Positions 38,681 through 46,938 of a stretch of 64,000 nucleotides of DNA are shown here, in pieces. Location of the stretch: NCBI RefSeq assembly GCF_900114835.1, contig NZ_FOUJ01000007.1:62001-126000 (forward strand). Direction: 5' to 3'. Source of the stretch: Methanolobus profundi. GTDB lineage: Archaea; Halobacteriota; Methanosarcinia; Methanosarcinales; Methanosarcinaceae. Position numbers and translations under genes: made by a program. The notes beneath the pieces were generated by a model. It ran no database searches. It was not told the origin of the DNA and saw only the letters and a list, made by a program, of their open reading frames with translations. Positions within the stretch are counted from its first letter, which is position 1, and every line of letters begins with the position of its first letter.

Positions 38681-39598
38681 ATGAAAATCACACACATTCT
38701 CATAGCAATTTTACTACTAACTGCAATGACAATAATTGGATCAATAGCCTCCGACCAAGAATGGATTATTACGACAAAAGAAGAACAATCAAGCCATTCA
38801 AAGTACCTTGACCCTAACACCGCAGATGTAAAAGTAAGTTTTGAAGAAGCAAAAAATATATTAAATTCAAAAAATACTGATTTGAAAGCTGATTCCATTA
38901 ATGGAAAACTCATTAATGATAGTGATTTTGGAATTATATGGCGTCTTACATCTAAAACCAGTAATGATGAAAGTATCATTGTTGGAATAGATGCTGATGA
39001 TGGAAACATACTCTTCATTTATGATGACTCAAAAGAGACACGCGCTGACAACAAGATAAGCAAAGAGGAAGCAATCAAAAACGCTGAAAAGTATATGGAA
39101 AATGAACTCTCAGATGAACAACAAAAAGAAGTTCAGTTTGAAACTGCTTTCTACCTTGAACCTGTAGCTGATGATCTTCCAGGATCCTATCATGTAAGCT
39201 ATGATAGGATGATTAATGGAATAGCTTCCCTATCAGATGGAATAGTGATAATGGTAAATGCTGAAACAGGCTATGTTACAAGCTATACTGAATTATGGAA
39301 TATGCCTGAAGAAGATACTTATGTCGTAAATAAGGAAGTGATTTTGACTGAGAAAGAAGCTGCTGAATATTTAAAACAGTTCATTGGAAATGAAGCGTAT
39401 GATGGCAAAGTTTCAAGCACTACAGAAGTGATTAAATCAAAACTTGTCTGGAAATATACTGGAAAGAATGAAATTCGTCTTGCATGGTGGATGCAGTTTA
39501 CTGATCCAAAACTTGGGCTTGATGGAAGTCTTCCTGGACTTGTGTGTATTGATGCGAATACTGGTGAAGTGCTCATAGCAGACTACATTATTGGCTGA
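38681..39598 (+). CDS. Secreted PepSY/YcdB-like domain protein
   Basis: A 305-residue protein with a signal peptide (~residues 1-23). Two PepSY-like units are seen: VSFEEAKNILNSKN...IVGIDADDGNILFIYDD, and ISKEEAIKNAEKYM...IVIMVNAETGYVTSY, with a third partial unit (LTEKEAAEYLKQF...GLVCIDANTGEVL). PepSY domains occur in propeptides of secreted peptidases and inhibit proteases, so it fits the adjacent protease/prodomain theme. AAGGAGAAA lies nine bases before ATG 38681. Confidence 0.75.
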   Translation: MKITHILIAILLLTAMTIIGSIASDQEWIITTKEEQSSHSKYLDPNTADVKVSFEEAKNILNSKNTDLKADSINGKLINDSDFGIIWRLTSKTSNDESIIVGIDADDGNILFIYDDSKETRADNKISKEEAIKNAEKYMENELSDEQQKEVQFETAFYLEPVADDLPGSYHVSYDRMINGIASLSDGIVIMVNAETGYVTSYTELWNMPEEDTYVVNKEVILTEKEAAEYLKQFIGNEAYDGKVSSTTEVIKSKLVWKYTGKNEIRLAWWMQFTDPKLGLDGSLPGLVCIDANTGEVLIADYIIG

Positions 39599-39856
39599 TT
39601 TTGTATCAGCTTTTATTTTCTTTTTTGTAGGCTGTACTAAATATTACTTATTATTGAGTATTTTCTAATTTGGATATTTTTTGTGGAAATATGTCTATGT
39701 ATATCTAAGCAGCAGAACCAAGTGAACTAGGATGCAGTATAATATTTGAAATGAAAATAATAGTCATGTGGTGATTAAAGATTAACATCATGCCTGAGGA
39801 ATATATCTTCTTATTCAAAAGTTAGTTGTCTTTTCATTAGAAAATCCGCAAGGATA

Positions 39857-39893
39857 CTGCAGGAAAACTTGTTCTTATAGGATAAAATAGCAG
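39857..39893. repeat. Downstream flank repeat of the toxin/antitoxin unit
   Basis: CTGCAGGAAAACTTGTTCTT and the following GATAAAATAGCAG match 35655-35692 with few changes. It lies 14 bp beyond the toxin stop codon on the far side of the unit. The remainder of 39599-39906 contains no gene that I can support. Confidence 0.55.
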
Positions 39894-39906
39894 CATTTAG
39901 GGTGGG

Positions 39907-40170
39907 TTAATACTTACGATAGATTTTACTTCGATGACCAGCTTCAATGACGAAAATGATCATTTTCTCGTCCTCGATGCTCATGATTACTCGGTAGTCA
40001 CCAACTCTTAATGAGTATAATGGTGTTTTAGGGAATCCTTTGAGCTTTTTAACATGTGTTTTAGGATTATCGCTGATCCCCTTAATGGACGATACTAGTT
40101 TTTTTGCAATATCTGCGGGAAGACTTTTAATATCCTTCAGTGCTCCGGAGGAGTAGAGAATTGAATACAT
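39907..40170 (-). CDS. relE: RelE/ParE-family toxin
   Basis: An 87-residue protein with the RelE pattern: YSILYSSGALKDIKSLPADIAKKLVSSI, a basic middle (HVKKLKGFPKT), YSLRVGDYRVIMSIE and the terminal VIEAGHRSKIYRKY. RelE toxins cleave mRNA at the ribosome. It starts 3 bp after the antitoxin stop, so they are co-transcribed. It may stabilise the element in its host. Confidence 0.92.
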   Translation of the reverse strand: MYSILYSSGALKDIKSLPADIAKKLVSSIKGISDNPKTHVKKLKGFPKTPLYSLRVGDYRVIMSIEDEKMIIFVIEAGHRSKIYRKY

Positions 40171-40173
40171 TGC

Positions 40174-40407
40174 TTAAAGCCCCAGTTCGGCCTCGACTTC
40201 TTCCTGGGTGTAGTATTTCCCGCGCTTAAAGTCCTTCAATGATTCTTCTATCCTTTTAAGAGTATCATCACTTATAGGTTCAGAATCATATGCCATATCA
40301 ACCAGGCGTGAAACCACGTCATTATAAGTTTCCCTGGGAGATAATTTCAACTTGTCAAGATTGTCTTTTAAGTGTGGATCTACCTTTATGGTTGTAGTTG
40401 CGGACAT
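40174..40407 (-). CDS. Antitoxin of the RelE unit
   Basis: A 77-residue protein: N-terminal DNA-binding strand/helix (TTTIKVDPHLKDNLDKLK, ribbon-helix-helix-like) and an acidic, helical C-terminus (RIEESLKDFKRGKYYTQEEVEAELGL) that should wrap the toxin. An upstream in-frame ATG at 40425 would place six codons inside the palindromic operator and TATA region, so I chose ATG 40407, probably leaderless. It should repress its own promoter. Confidence 0.85.
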   Translation of the reverse strand: MSATTTIKVDPHLKDNLDKLKLSPRETYNDVVSRLVDMAYDSEPISDDTLKRIEESLKDFKRGKYYTQEEVEAELGL

Positions 40408-40434
40408 ATACTGTAGTATACGCATGTATACTAT
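40407..40434 (-). promoter_or_regulatory. Antitoxin operator/promoter
   Basis: TATACT-GT-AGTATA (40407-40420) is a perfect 6-bp dyad, next to GTATAC within GCATGTATACTAT (40422-40434). ATAAATAG follows further upstream as a TATA box. The position over the start codon fits autorepression. Confidence 0.6.
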
Positions 40435-40671
40435 TTATCAATAATCCTTTACACACCTTTCTGCATCCATGATAGCAGGCTTCTAAGATATACCTGGGAA
40501 TTCCCATAAGTCTGCATCATTCCAGACGGGCTTTATGGGAAGGCTTGGAATGCTCCCCTGGCTCCGGCCGGAGGCGGCAAAATACTCTTTTTCATTCTAT
40601 TGCTCTTGTTTTCTCCCATTCCTATTAATTTCCGGTGTAAGTATGTACATACTTTAATGAATCATATTAGA

Positions 40672-40753
40672 TAGTGTCAAAGGTGGCACTTTCTTTCTGT
40701 TTTTAATATGTATCTGTATAATTTGGTATCTAGTGCCAAAAGTGGCAGTTTCT
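40672..40753 (+). promoter_or_regulatory. Two operator-like repeats before the coat operon
   Basis: TAGTGTCAAAGGTGGCACTT at 40672 and TAGTGCCAAAAGTGGCAGTT at 40731 are 59 bp apart, both followed by TCT. Each has a TGCCA/TGGCA-type dyad. They end just before the TATA box of the coat gene, a natural place for a repressor of the structural operon. The rest of 40435-40671 holds GTATGTACATAC (40641-40652, palindromic) and a GC-rich tract near 40560, with no gene seen. Confidence 0.6.
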
Positions 40754-40758
40754 ACGGC

Positions 40759-40767
40759 TTATAAATA
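40759..40767 (+). promoter_or_regulatory. TATA box of the structural operon
   Basis: TTATAAATA ends 31 bases before ATG 40799, so transcription would start only about 8-12 bases ahead of the start codon, giving a very short leader for the coat gene. Confidence 0.6.
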
Positions 40768-40798
40768 AATTGTACATTAGACACTGAATCCGATCACT

Positions 40799-41137
40799 AT
40801 GGCTAAAGCGAACCAATGTATAAGCAACGTGCCTTCAGAAGGCAGTACAGAAAAGAAACAGAATGCAATGTGGAAAACAAGAGCCCTGTTCTGGTTGGGT
40901 AGTTGTCTCCTGGTATCAATGGCTATGATAGGCTGTGCATCTGCATCAACGTCCATTAACTGGACTGAGATGACAGACATGGTTGACGGTCTGGCAACGG
41001 TCCTTCCGAGCTTTGGAAACTTGATCATGGCAGCAGTGCCTATCATCCTTGTCCTGGCGGTTGTCGGGTTTGCAACAGGAATGTTTGATTCTATCCTGGA
41101 TGGTATCAGCAGCGCATTCAAGGTCTTCAAACGGTAA
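40799..41137 (+). CDS. Candidate major coat protein (pVIII-like) of element 1
   Basis: A 112-residue protein with an N-terminal extension, a signal helix (FWLGSCLLVSMAMIGCASA) and a likely cleavage after CASA, leaving a ~62-residue mature protein. This has a short acidic amphipathic front (INWTEMTDMVDG), one long hydrophobic helix (LIMAAVPIILVLAVVGFATG) and a basic tail (FKVFKR), the layout of filamentous-virus major coat subunits. It is the first gene of the structural operon after operators and TATA box. Identification is from architecture and gene order, not from sequence identity. Confidence 0.65.
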   Translation: MAKANQCISNVPSEGSTEKKQNAMWKTRALFWLGSCLLVSMAMIGCASASTSINWTEMTDMVDGLATVLPSFGNLIMAAVPIILVLAVVGFATGMFDSILDGISSAFKVFKR

Positions 41138-41154
41138 GATAAGGAGAGGGTAAC

Positions 41155-41520
41155 ACGAAGAAATACACCACCTTTCTATTTTCCATACTGGCTGTTACCC
41201 TCTTGATAATTCCTGCATCTGCAGAGAATATCACTATTTCTTTTTCAGATCTCCAGTTAGGCAGGAACATTGACATTGAGGTTTACCAGCCGACAGCCAA
41301 CGGTTCAAAATTGGTAGGTCAAACGAACAGCACAGGAAGTCTGCAACTTGACACGAACTATGATTATGTGTTCATCATCCGGCCTGCAGAGGATATCTGG
41401 TTTCAGAATCCTTTGAATGGTCTTGAGTTGCTGAAGCTGGAGATGCCTGTTCTTCTCACCTGGTTGTTGTGGTTCATGGTGATATTTGGATCGGTGTATG
41501 TTGTCTATCGGAGGTTATAA
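41155..41520 (+). CDS. Secreted single-helix minor coat protein with apparent ACG start
   Basis: Between the in-frame stop TAA at 41140-41142 and a TTG at 41203 there is no ATG, GTG or TTG. At 41155 stands ACG, five bases after AAGGAGAGGG, followed by KKYTTFLFSILAVTLLIIPASA, a perfect signal peptide. Starting at the TTG would destroy the signal peptide. So initiation at ACG (one base from ATG) is the best reading and gives 121 residues: signal (1-22), a beta-rich extracellular domain (ENITISFSDLQLGRNI) and a C-terminal helix (LLTWLLWFMVIFGSVYVVY) with RRL. A frameshifted relative lies at 28660-28790. Its stop overlaps the next ATG (TAATG). Confidence 0.65.
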   Translation, partial: TKKYTTFLFSILAVTLLIIPASAENITISFSDLQLGRNIDIEVYQPTANGSKLVGQTNSTGSLQLDTNYDYVFIIRPAEDIWFQNPLNGLELLKLEMPVLLTWLLWFMVIFGSVYVVYRRL

Positions 41521-43280
41521 TGAAAAGAATAGTATTGGTTATGTTAGCTCTTTGTTTGTTGGTGCTGCCTGCATCAGCATCATCACATACGTACACTGAT
41601 TCTTTTTACTGCAGAGAGGCATCATCTGAGGGGTACTCTGACAGTTCCTATTCTTATGGTAGTACTGTTCATCATCTTGTAGGTGACTGTAACATCAGTT
41701 ACACTGTGACGACTTCAAAATATATAGGAACTCCAGACAATGCCTATGGAAGTGCTGGCTTGTATAACATTGAAACCGGAGGAAAATATTTCTTTGTCAC
41801 TCGTCAGAACGTTTACAATACATATTATGGTACATCAACGATTTCTAACCTTCCCGAAGGGGACTACAAGCTTGTACTGTATGTTTATGCTTATGAGTAC
41901 AGTGATGATAGCAGAGGTATGCAAATCACTATTCAGAATGGAACAGTTGTAACAGATTCAGCAGTGGAAGAGGAAGAAGCAAAATACATTGATTGGGATC
42001 AGTCCACATATTCATCAGGCGATATCGCTCTGATCAACTACACGTATCCTACTTACGTAGAAAGCAATGAGAATTTCATTGATGTCAGATCCTACAATCC
42101 CACCAGCTCTGTATGGGAACTTGAAGAAAGACAATTTGTCTATTCAGAGTCTGGTTCTGTACAGTATTCAGTTCCTTCCTATTCATCCCGCCAGTTCCGG
42201 GCAGAGCTCATGACAAGAGCTGGAGTCCTTTATTCTGCAACTGAGATAGCAAACGACACTATGCAGATGACCTCCTCAGGAGCAGCTCTGGAATTTACTA
42301 AATATATCTATGACCGGGATGAGAACATGACCTTCAGCTATTACAATATGCCTGAAGGTGCTACTATCCAGTTCTACTCAGGAACAACTCCAACCGGAGC
42401 CACATACTTTCAGCAGTATTCTGTAGAGGGTAATGGTACAGCAGGATATCAGCTTCCAAGTAATGGACCCTATGGCGAATTGTTCTATATCAGGGCCTAT
42501 GACAGTAGCAGTAATGAATTAGGTTATGATTATGCATACACAGAGGATGCACCTACAGGGGAAGCTACACTTCATGGTCGTGTAAGGGATGCAGAAACGG
42601 AGGGAGTAATATCTGGTGCTACTATCACCGTGGCAGGACAGACAACCACAACAGACAGTAGCGGAGATTACAGTTTAACGATTCCTAAAGGGACCTGGGA
42701 TATCACAGTATCAGCCTCCAACTATGTTACAAAGACCGTCTCTGATTTCACATTCTCCGGGTCCTCGTATACTTATTATCCTTACTTGCAGCCAAGTCCT
42801 GCAGCATCGACCACTCTTTATGGTACTGTCTCATCCTCCACTTCCGGAGCTGCGATCACAGGTGCAACGGTGACTGTCTCGGATGGGAGTACTACTAAAA
42901 GTGATGTGACAGCAAAAGGCTATTTTGAGATATCAGGTCTGACAGATGGAGATACCTATACAATAAAGGTACAGCAAACCTATTTTGAATCCTATCAGGC
43001 AACTTTCACTTTCGATAGTTCCGACAATATCTATACTGTTCTGCTTGTGCCGAAGGCAGATGATGAAGAAGCAGACGAGGAAACCGAAGAGGGAGAATCC
43101 GGAGGCCTGTCTGATGAGGAAGACGAGGATGATAGTTCCAGCAGTTCTGATGATGACTACCGGCCGGGGAGAGCTGCAGCAAGGAGTACATTGGAAAATG
43201 CTGAAGAGACAGTACCGAATCTGATCCCTACTCTTATACTTGTGGTATTCGTGGCAGCTGTCAAGAAGGGATTAAAGTGA
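41520..43280 (+). CDS. Large adsorption/spike-like surface protein of element 1
   Basis: A 586-residue protein with signal peptide (MKRIVLVMLALCLLVLPASA), a repeat-rich beta extracellular region, two carboxypeptidase-regulatory-like beta domains (LHGRVRDAETEGVISGATI and LYGTVSSSTSGAAITGATV, around residues 350 and 440), an acidic Ser/Asp/Glu linker and a C-terminal membrane anchor (LIPTLILVVFVAAVKKGLK). The first ~135 residues after the signal match the corresponding protein of element 2 (shared SSEGYSDSSY, GTP(D/E)NAY, YYR/YYG patterns). This is the position and layout of pIII-type receptor-binding proteins in filamentous viruses. GGAGGT precedes the ATG. Confidence 0.75.
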   Translation: MKRIVLVMLALCLLVLPASASSHTYTDSFYCREASSEGYSDSSYSYGSTVHHLVGDCNISYTVTTSKYIGTPDNAYGSAGLYNIETGGKYFFVTRQNVYNTYYGTSTISNLPEGDYKLVLYVYAYEYSDDSRGMQITIQNGTVVTDSAVEEEEAKYIDWDQSTYSSGDIALINYTYPTYVESNENFIDVRSYNPTSSVWELEERQFVYSESGSVQYSVPSYSSRQFRAELMTRAGVLYSATEIANDTMQMTSSGAALEFTKYIYDRDENMTFSYYNMPEGATIQFYSGTTPTGATYFQQYSVEGNGTAGYQLPSNGPYGELFYIRAYDSSSNELGYDYAYTEDAPTGEATLHGRVRDAETEGVISGATITVAGQTTTTDSSGDYSLTIPKGTWDITVSASNYVTKTVSDFTFSGSSYTYYPYLQPSPAASTTLYGTVSSSTSGAAITGATVTVSDGSTTKSDVTAKGYFEISGLTDGDTYTIKVQQTYFESYQATFTFDSSDNIYTVLLVPKADDEEADEETEEGESGGLSDEEDEDDSSSSSDDDYRPGRAAARSTLENAEETVPNLIPTLILVVFVAAVKKGLK

Positions 43281-43281
43281 T

Positions 43282-44229
43282 ATGAAACTCAGGTGCATTG
43301 TCGTTTGTTCTCTTCTTTTCCTTTGTATTGTCTCTATAGCATCAGCTGAGGAAACCTATGAGAAAGATAATCTATTGTATGTAGATTATGAAGTTCCAAA
43401 CGATTACTACATAGTAAGCGTCAATCTTGACAACATAGATGCAAACTTCAACAGCACAACTGTGCTTGATGCATTTGGAAAAGAGTATTTTATATATGTT
43501 AATAATACTAAGTCGCGGGGTTGGTGGGTCTATGATGTAACTCTTGTGTATCCCAACGGCACCTCTGAATCTTATACAATAAGCGACCTTCAACCCATTG
43601 CATTTGATACGGACATCAAGATACAGTACTATTATTCAGAGGCTTCAGCATCGGATTTCAATCTTGATGTAGATGTTTATGTCGGGATATTACCTTTGTC
43701 AGCAACCTTTGAAAATATAGGCCTTTTTGGTGAGGTTGTTGTATTCGATAATGTTCAGTCGTCATGTGATAATTATTTTGACATTAAAGTAACCTATGTT
43801 GACGCAGAGGAATATGAAGAGATACAAGGTTCTTCTATTACTGATTATTTTTCATCCTTTGATGAATTGTTCTCATGGGCGTGGAGTTCCATACTTTCAT
43901 TTGTAGAAAAAGTTCCTGGAGTTGGGCCTTATCTGTCTGATAGTCTTGAGATAAGTGTGCTCATTATTGATGATGTATTCTTTTACTTCAACTTGTTCTT
44001 TGTGGAATATCTTGAAACAACGATACTGACCATTGAGTTCTTCATCCTCTCAGCCTCAATAATCAAGACGCAAAAGGATGACAATATCTTTGTGATTATT
44101 GATACAATCCTTTCTACACACAAGAATGTTATTGAATTTGTTTTCAAAATTGCAGTTGGGAGTGTATCCATTTTTATTGATATCATCAAGATGATCGCTG
44201 CAATGGTCAGCTCAATAAAACCATTATGA
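43282..44229 (+). CDS. Signal-peptide membrane protein (possible pVI-like end protein)
   Basis: A 315-residue protein with signal peptide (residues 1-22, ending SIASA), a beta-rich extracellular part up to about residue 185, then three hydrophobic segments (DDVFFYFNLFFVEYL, TILTIEFFILSASII, FKIAVGSVSIFIDIIKMIAAMV). It follows the adsorption protein by one base, where filamentous viruses usually encode their second end-cap protein. Function by position only. Confidence 0.6.
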   Translation: MKLRCIVVCSLLFLCIVSIASAEETYEKDNLLYVDYEVPNDYYIVSVNLDNIDANFNSTTVLDAFGKEYFIYVNNTKSRGWWVYDVTLVYPNGTSESYTISDLQPIAFDTDIKIQYYYSEASASDFNLDVDVYVGILPLSATFENIGLFGEVVVFDNVQSSCDNYFDIKVTYVDAEEYEEIQGSSITDYFSSFDELFSWAWSSILSFVEKVPGVGPYLSDSLEISVLIIDDVFFYFNLFFVEYLETTILTIEFFILSASIIKTQKDDNIFVIIDTILSTHKNVIEFVFKIAVGSVSIFIDIIKMIAAMVSSIKPL

Positions 44230-44238
44230 GGGAATGCT

Positions 44239-44691
44239 ATGCAATTTGGAAAGAAGAAATCAAAAGGAAAGAATGAGAAGATCAAGGCTCTAAGGGTAAG
44301 ACCTGGACTTGATGGTATCGATCTTGTGAGTCTTGATGTAGATGATGAAACAGCCAGGGATCCTAACTACAATAAGGAGTACGTTCTGTCAGAGGCTACC
44401 ATTCCTTTCAGTATTAATGGTAAAAAGCCTGAGCATGTCTACCTTCTGGATGGCGGAAAAGGTGTATCTTTGAAGATGGAACGGTCTGATAAGGAGGAAT
44501 CTGTGGGTGAAGGTGAAGATGCCAGGAAGGTATCCTTGCTAACTCTCAGGACCAGTCCTGCAAAGGTCTCTGCCATCCTGGACACCACACTGATGCAGAG
44601 GGCATACACACTAAAACCTGATAGGAGGACTATATTCATTGCCTTCTTTCTGGGAATTGGTGTTGGTTTCTTCACAGGGATCTTGTTCTGA
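44239..44691 (+). CDS. Tail-anchored hypothetical protein
   Basis: A 150-residue protein with a very basic start (FGKKKSKGKNEKIK), a soluble middle and a C-terminal membrane helix (TIFIAFFLGIGVGFFTGILF), so most of it faces the cytoplasm. It may connect the assembly ATPase to the membrane. GAGGGAATGCT precedes the ATG. No family recognised. Confidence 0.6.
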   Translation: MQFGKKKSKGKNEKIKALRVRPGLDGIDLVSLDVDDETARDPNYNKEYVLSEATIPFSINGKKPEHVYLLDGGKGVSLKMERSDKEESVGEGEDARKVSLLTLRTSPAKVSAILDTTLMQRAYTLKPDRRTIFIAFFLGIGVGFFTGILF

Positions 44692-44700
44692 GGTGAGCTG

Positions 44701-45090
44701 ATGGAATCTGATAAAGCACAGGATCTTCTCCGGACATCTGCCAGCCAGTTCTCAAGTGATGCTCAAAAGAACCTGGAGATATCAAAGCTCATCACTGATG
44801 ATTCTGACTCGATGCAGGACCTATCGGAGCAGCAGATAATAGTAACTGCGATGCTCCGGTCTTTCGATAAGTGTGTACTTCCACTTCCTCAGACTATGGC
44901 ATTCCTGGGGAACTATGGAGGACTTAGCAGGTCCCGGGATCGTATGGGTCGTCAGGAGTTTGTCGAGTGTCATGCTCGAAGGCCAACTTACATATTCAAC
45001 CCTCATGACTCCGAGGCCGAGCAGATCGAGAAGATAAGGCCACAGAAAAAGAGTGCCTGGGACAGGTTCCGGAGAAACAAGAACAATTGA
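44701..45090 (+). CDS. Hypothetical soluble element protein
   Basis: A 129-residue protein with a helical N-terminal half (AQDLLRTSASQFSSDAQKNLEISKLI) and a very basic C-terminus (PQKKSAWDRFRRNKNN). GAGGTGAGCTG precedes the ATG. It is within the structural operon; possibly DNA-binding. No family recognised. Confidence 0.6.
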   Translation: MESDKAQDLLRTSASQFSSDAQKNLEISKLITDDSDSMQDLSEQQIIVTAMLRSFDKCVLPLPQTMAFLGNYGGLSRSRDRMGRQEFVECHARRPTYIFNPHDSEAEQIEKIRPQKKSAWDRFRRNKNN

Positions 45091-45099
45091 GGTGATCAT

Positions 45100-45462
45100 A
45101 TGGTAAAGTCTGCATTATCGTTTCATCTTTCAGAGGCCCTGATGTCACTGATCTATAATTCTAACGGTTCTTTATATCAGAGGACGAACCTGATCGCTAT
45201 TATATTCTCAGATGTAGAAGCCATGCTGGACGGTAAAGAGGATTTAATCAAACCGATCAGGGAGAAGATGCAGCTACTCAGGGAGAGCTATGAGCCTATT
45301 ATGGACCATGATACTGCAGTGATGGCGAAGAGGCTGGCATATGAGCAGGTCCTGGACGATACCAGAACAGAACTGATCAAGGTGATAGACAAGCAGAACC
45401 TTGTTTCACAAAGTAATCTGATGACGGTCAAAGCTACAAAATGGAGTGATAGAAGTGAGTGA
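45100..45462 (+). CDS. Hypothetical helical element protein
   Basis: A 120-residue, mostly helical protein (SFHLSEALMSLIYNS, LIKPIREKMQLLRESYEPIM). GAGGTGATCAT lies before the ATG. It overlaps the next small gene by eight bases. No family recognised. Confidence 0.6.
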   Translation: MVKSALSFHLSEALMSLIYNSNGSLYQRTNLIAIIFSDVEAMLDGKEDLIKPIREKMQLLRESYEPIMDHDTAVMAKRLAYEQVLDDTRTELIKVIDKQNLVSQSNLMTVKATKWSDRSE

Positions 45463-45610
45463 ATACATTATGATCACATGGTGGGATTATAAAATGGCCT
45501 GCCTGTTCGTTGGAGGTGTCTGCATGGCCTGCGGTCTGCTTATTGGTGAGCTCAAGTATAATCGTAGAGGTCTGTCAGAGAAGGTAAGGAAGTTCCTGGG
45601 AGAATTCTAA
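45455..45610 (+). CDS. Small membrane protein with GTG start
   Basis: A 51-residue protein (MSEYIMITWWDYKMACLFVGG...) starting at GTG 45455, with one membrane helix (ACLFVGGVCMACGLLIG) and a basic tail. GGAGTGAT precedes the start. Size and layout match tiny minor coat or assembly proteins of filamentous viruses. Confidence 0.5.
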   Translation: MSEYIMITWWDYKMACLFVGGVCMACGLLIGELKYNRRGLSEKVRKFLGEF

Positions 45611-45613
45611 GCT

Positions 45614-46549
45614 ATGAGCTGGCAGGAACGATTTAAGAGGGAGTTCATTCAACACCCGGGAGAGCACCTGCTCAATCTGGGAATAACTGGAAGTGGTAAG
45701 ACTCAAGATCTGATCTGGATCCTTGATGCTCTAAGGTCCGGAGCTCCTGAGGAAACCATTCTCTGGAACGATGCAGGAAAGTCCAATGAGCTCCTCTTGG
45801 TGGGACAGTTCGGACCACTTCATATTCTCCTTCCAGAAGGGATGGATATCGATATCACTTCTGATTCAGTGGAATATACAAAAACATGGTTCACTGATCC
45901 TGCAGATGTCTGGAGATCCCTGGAACGAGGTATGATCAATATCCTTTGCATCGAGCCTTTCATCCGGAAACCTCAGTACTTCACTCCTGTGATCACATCA
46001 ATATTTTCCAGGCTCATTGATATGGCACATGACCATCGTTTACCTGTTCCTCTTTCTATTTTCTATGATGAGTTTCATCGGGTAGCTCCGGGGAAAGGCC
46101 AGGCATATGATTCTAAACATGCTGCTTTTGGTGCTGAGATACAGTATAACATTGAAACATTAAGGTCCCTAAGAGTCCGTTTTGTGGCCAGTACTCACGG
46201 ATGGACAAAGCTCCGAAAAGGTGTAAGATCCTCTTTTAATTGGTTCATGATCAATAGGGGTGGCTCTTTTACGTCAGCTGAACAGCCCAGGTTATCCCGG
46301 TATAACAAAAAGTTCGAGACACTGGAGAATAATGAGGCCATAATTGCATTTCCTGATAAGGTTTTCACAGACATAATGCAAATTCCTTATTATGGAGAAG
46401 GATGGCACTATGGATCAGTTCATTATAGCGGGAAGATCACACCACAGAATTCTCCATTCATTAAGAAAAAGGATGATATCAACAGGTCGGACCTGCAGAC
46501 TATCAAAGATATGTTGCTGAAGGACTTGATGAATCCTGTCAAATTATAA
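45614..46549 (+). CDS. P-loop assembly/packaging ATPase (HerA/FtsK/VirB4-like) of element 1
   Basis: A 311-residue ATPase with Walker A NLGITGSGKTQDL near residue 27 and Walker B LSIFYDEFHRVAP near residue 160, followed by a sensor-like RFVASTHGW. It lacks the Zot-type text seen in element 2 and looks closer to DNA-translocating HerA/FtsK/VirB4-type ATPases. As the last gene of the structural operon, it most likely powers virion assembly or DNA export. It starts 3 bp after the small membrane protein gene. Confidence 0.78.
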   Translation: MSWQERFKREFIQHPGEHLLNLGITGSGKTQDLIWILDALRSGAPEETILWNDAGKSNELLLVGQFGPLHILLPEGMDIDITSDSVEYTKTWFTDPADVWRSLERGMINILCIEPFIRKPQYFTPVITSIFSRLIDMAHDHRLPVPLSIFYDEFHRVAPGKGQAYDSKHAAFGAEIQYNIETLRSLRVRFVASTHGWTKLRKGVRSSFNWFMINRGGSFTSAEQPRLSRYNKKFETLENNEAIIAFPDKVFTDIMQIPYYGEGWHYGSVHYSGKITPQNSPFIKKKDDINRSDLQTIKDMLLKDLMNPVKL

Positions 46550-46578
46550 TGAGATTTGCAGATATATATTCCAGTCAA

Positions 46579-46590
46579 TCTATATATAGA
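46579..46590. promoter_or_regulatory. Palindrome TCTATATATAGA at the regulator promoter
   Basis: A 12-bp perfect palindrome about 30 bp before GTG 46621, overlapping a TATA-like box. Related TCTATAGA sites occur at 47899-47906 and 54882-54889, next to both integrase genes. Confidence 0.55.
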
Positions 46591-46620
46591 AAGAATACTA
46601 TCAATATAGTGGTGTTATAG

Positions 46621-46938
46621 GTGGCGTCTTCCATTGTCATGCGTAGATTAACAGGTCTGGAACCTAAGAAAAGGATAAGGCTAGATGTTCGTATGGAGTC
46701 TGAGCTGGTGGATATCATCCGTAAGAATGCTTTGAACCCCTCGGACCTTGTGAACATAGGCACGGAAAAAATATTGATCAGCCAGGGATACATCCCAGAA
46801 GTAGCTGTAAAAGTTGACCCTTATTTATTACTTGATCCGGAAATCATTAGTACGATCCAGGAGAATCGGATGAACGTTTCTACAATCCTTAATACGGGTG
46901 CAAGGATGGTATTGAGGGAGAAGGGCCTGCTTGCTTAA
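46621..46938 (+). CDS. Tandem ribbon-helix-helix-like regulator
   Basis: A 105-residue protein starting at GTG 46621 (GTGGTG upstream). Two similar halves are visible: RLDVRMESELVDIIRKNAL...LVNIGTEKILISQGYI and AVKVDPYLLLDPEIISTIQ...ILNTGARMVLREKGLL, each a strand followed by two helices. This resembles a fused pair of ribbon-helix-helix units that could bind a palindrome as a monomer. Its 3' end overlaps the integrase end by four bases, so the two are convergent. Likely controller of integration. Confidence 0.65.
   Translation: MASSIVMRRLTGLEPKKRIRLDVRMESELVDIIRKNALNPSDLVNIGTEKILISQGYIPEVAVKVDPYLLLDPEIISTIQENRMNVSTILNTGARMVLREKGLLA

Noticed and set aside
40799-46549. Pleolipovirus-type provirus as the identity of element 1
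   Set aside because: A membrane spike gene plus ATPase would fit loosely, but the very small signal-peptide coat protein and the homologous adsorption protein in an element with a Zot-type ATPase favour the filamentous type. It remains the main alternative.
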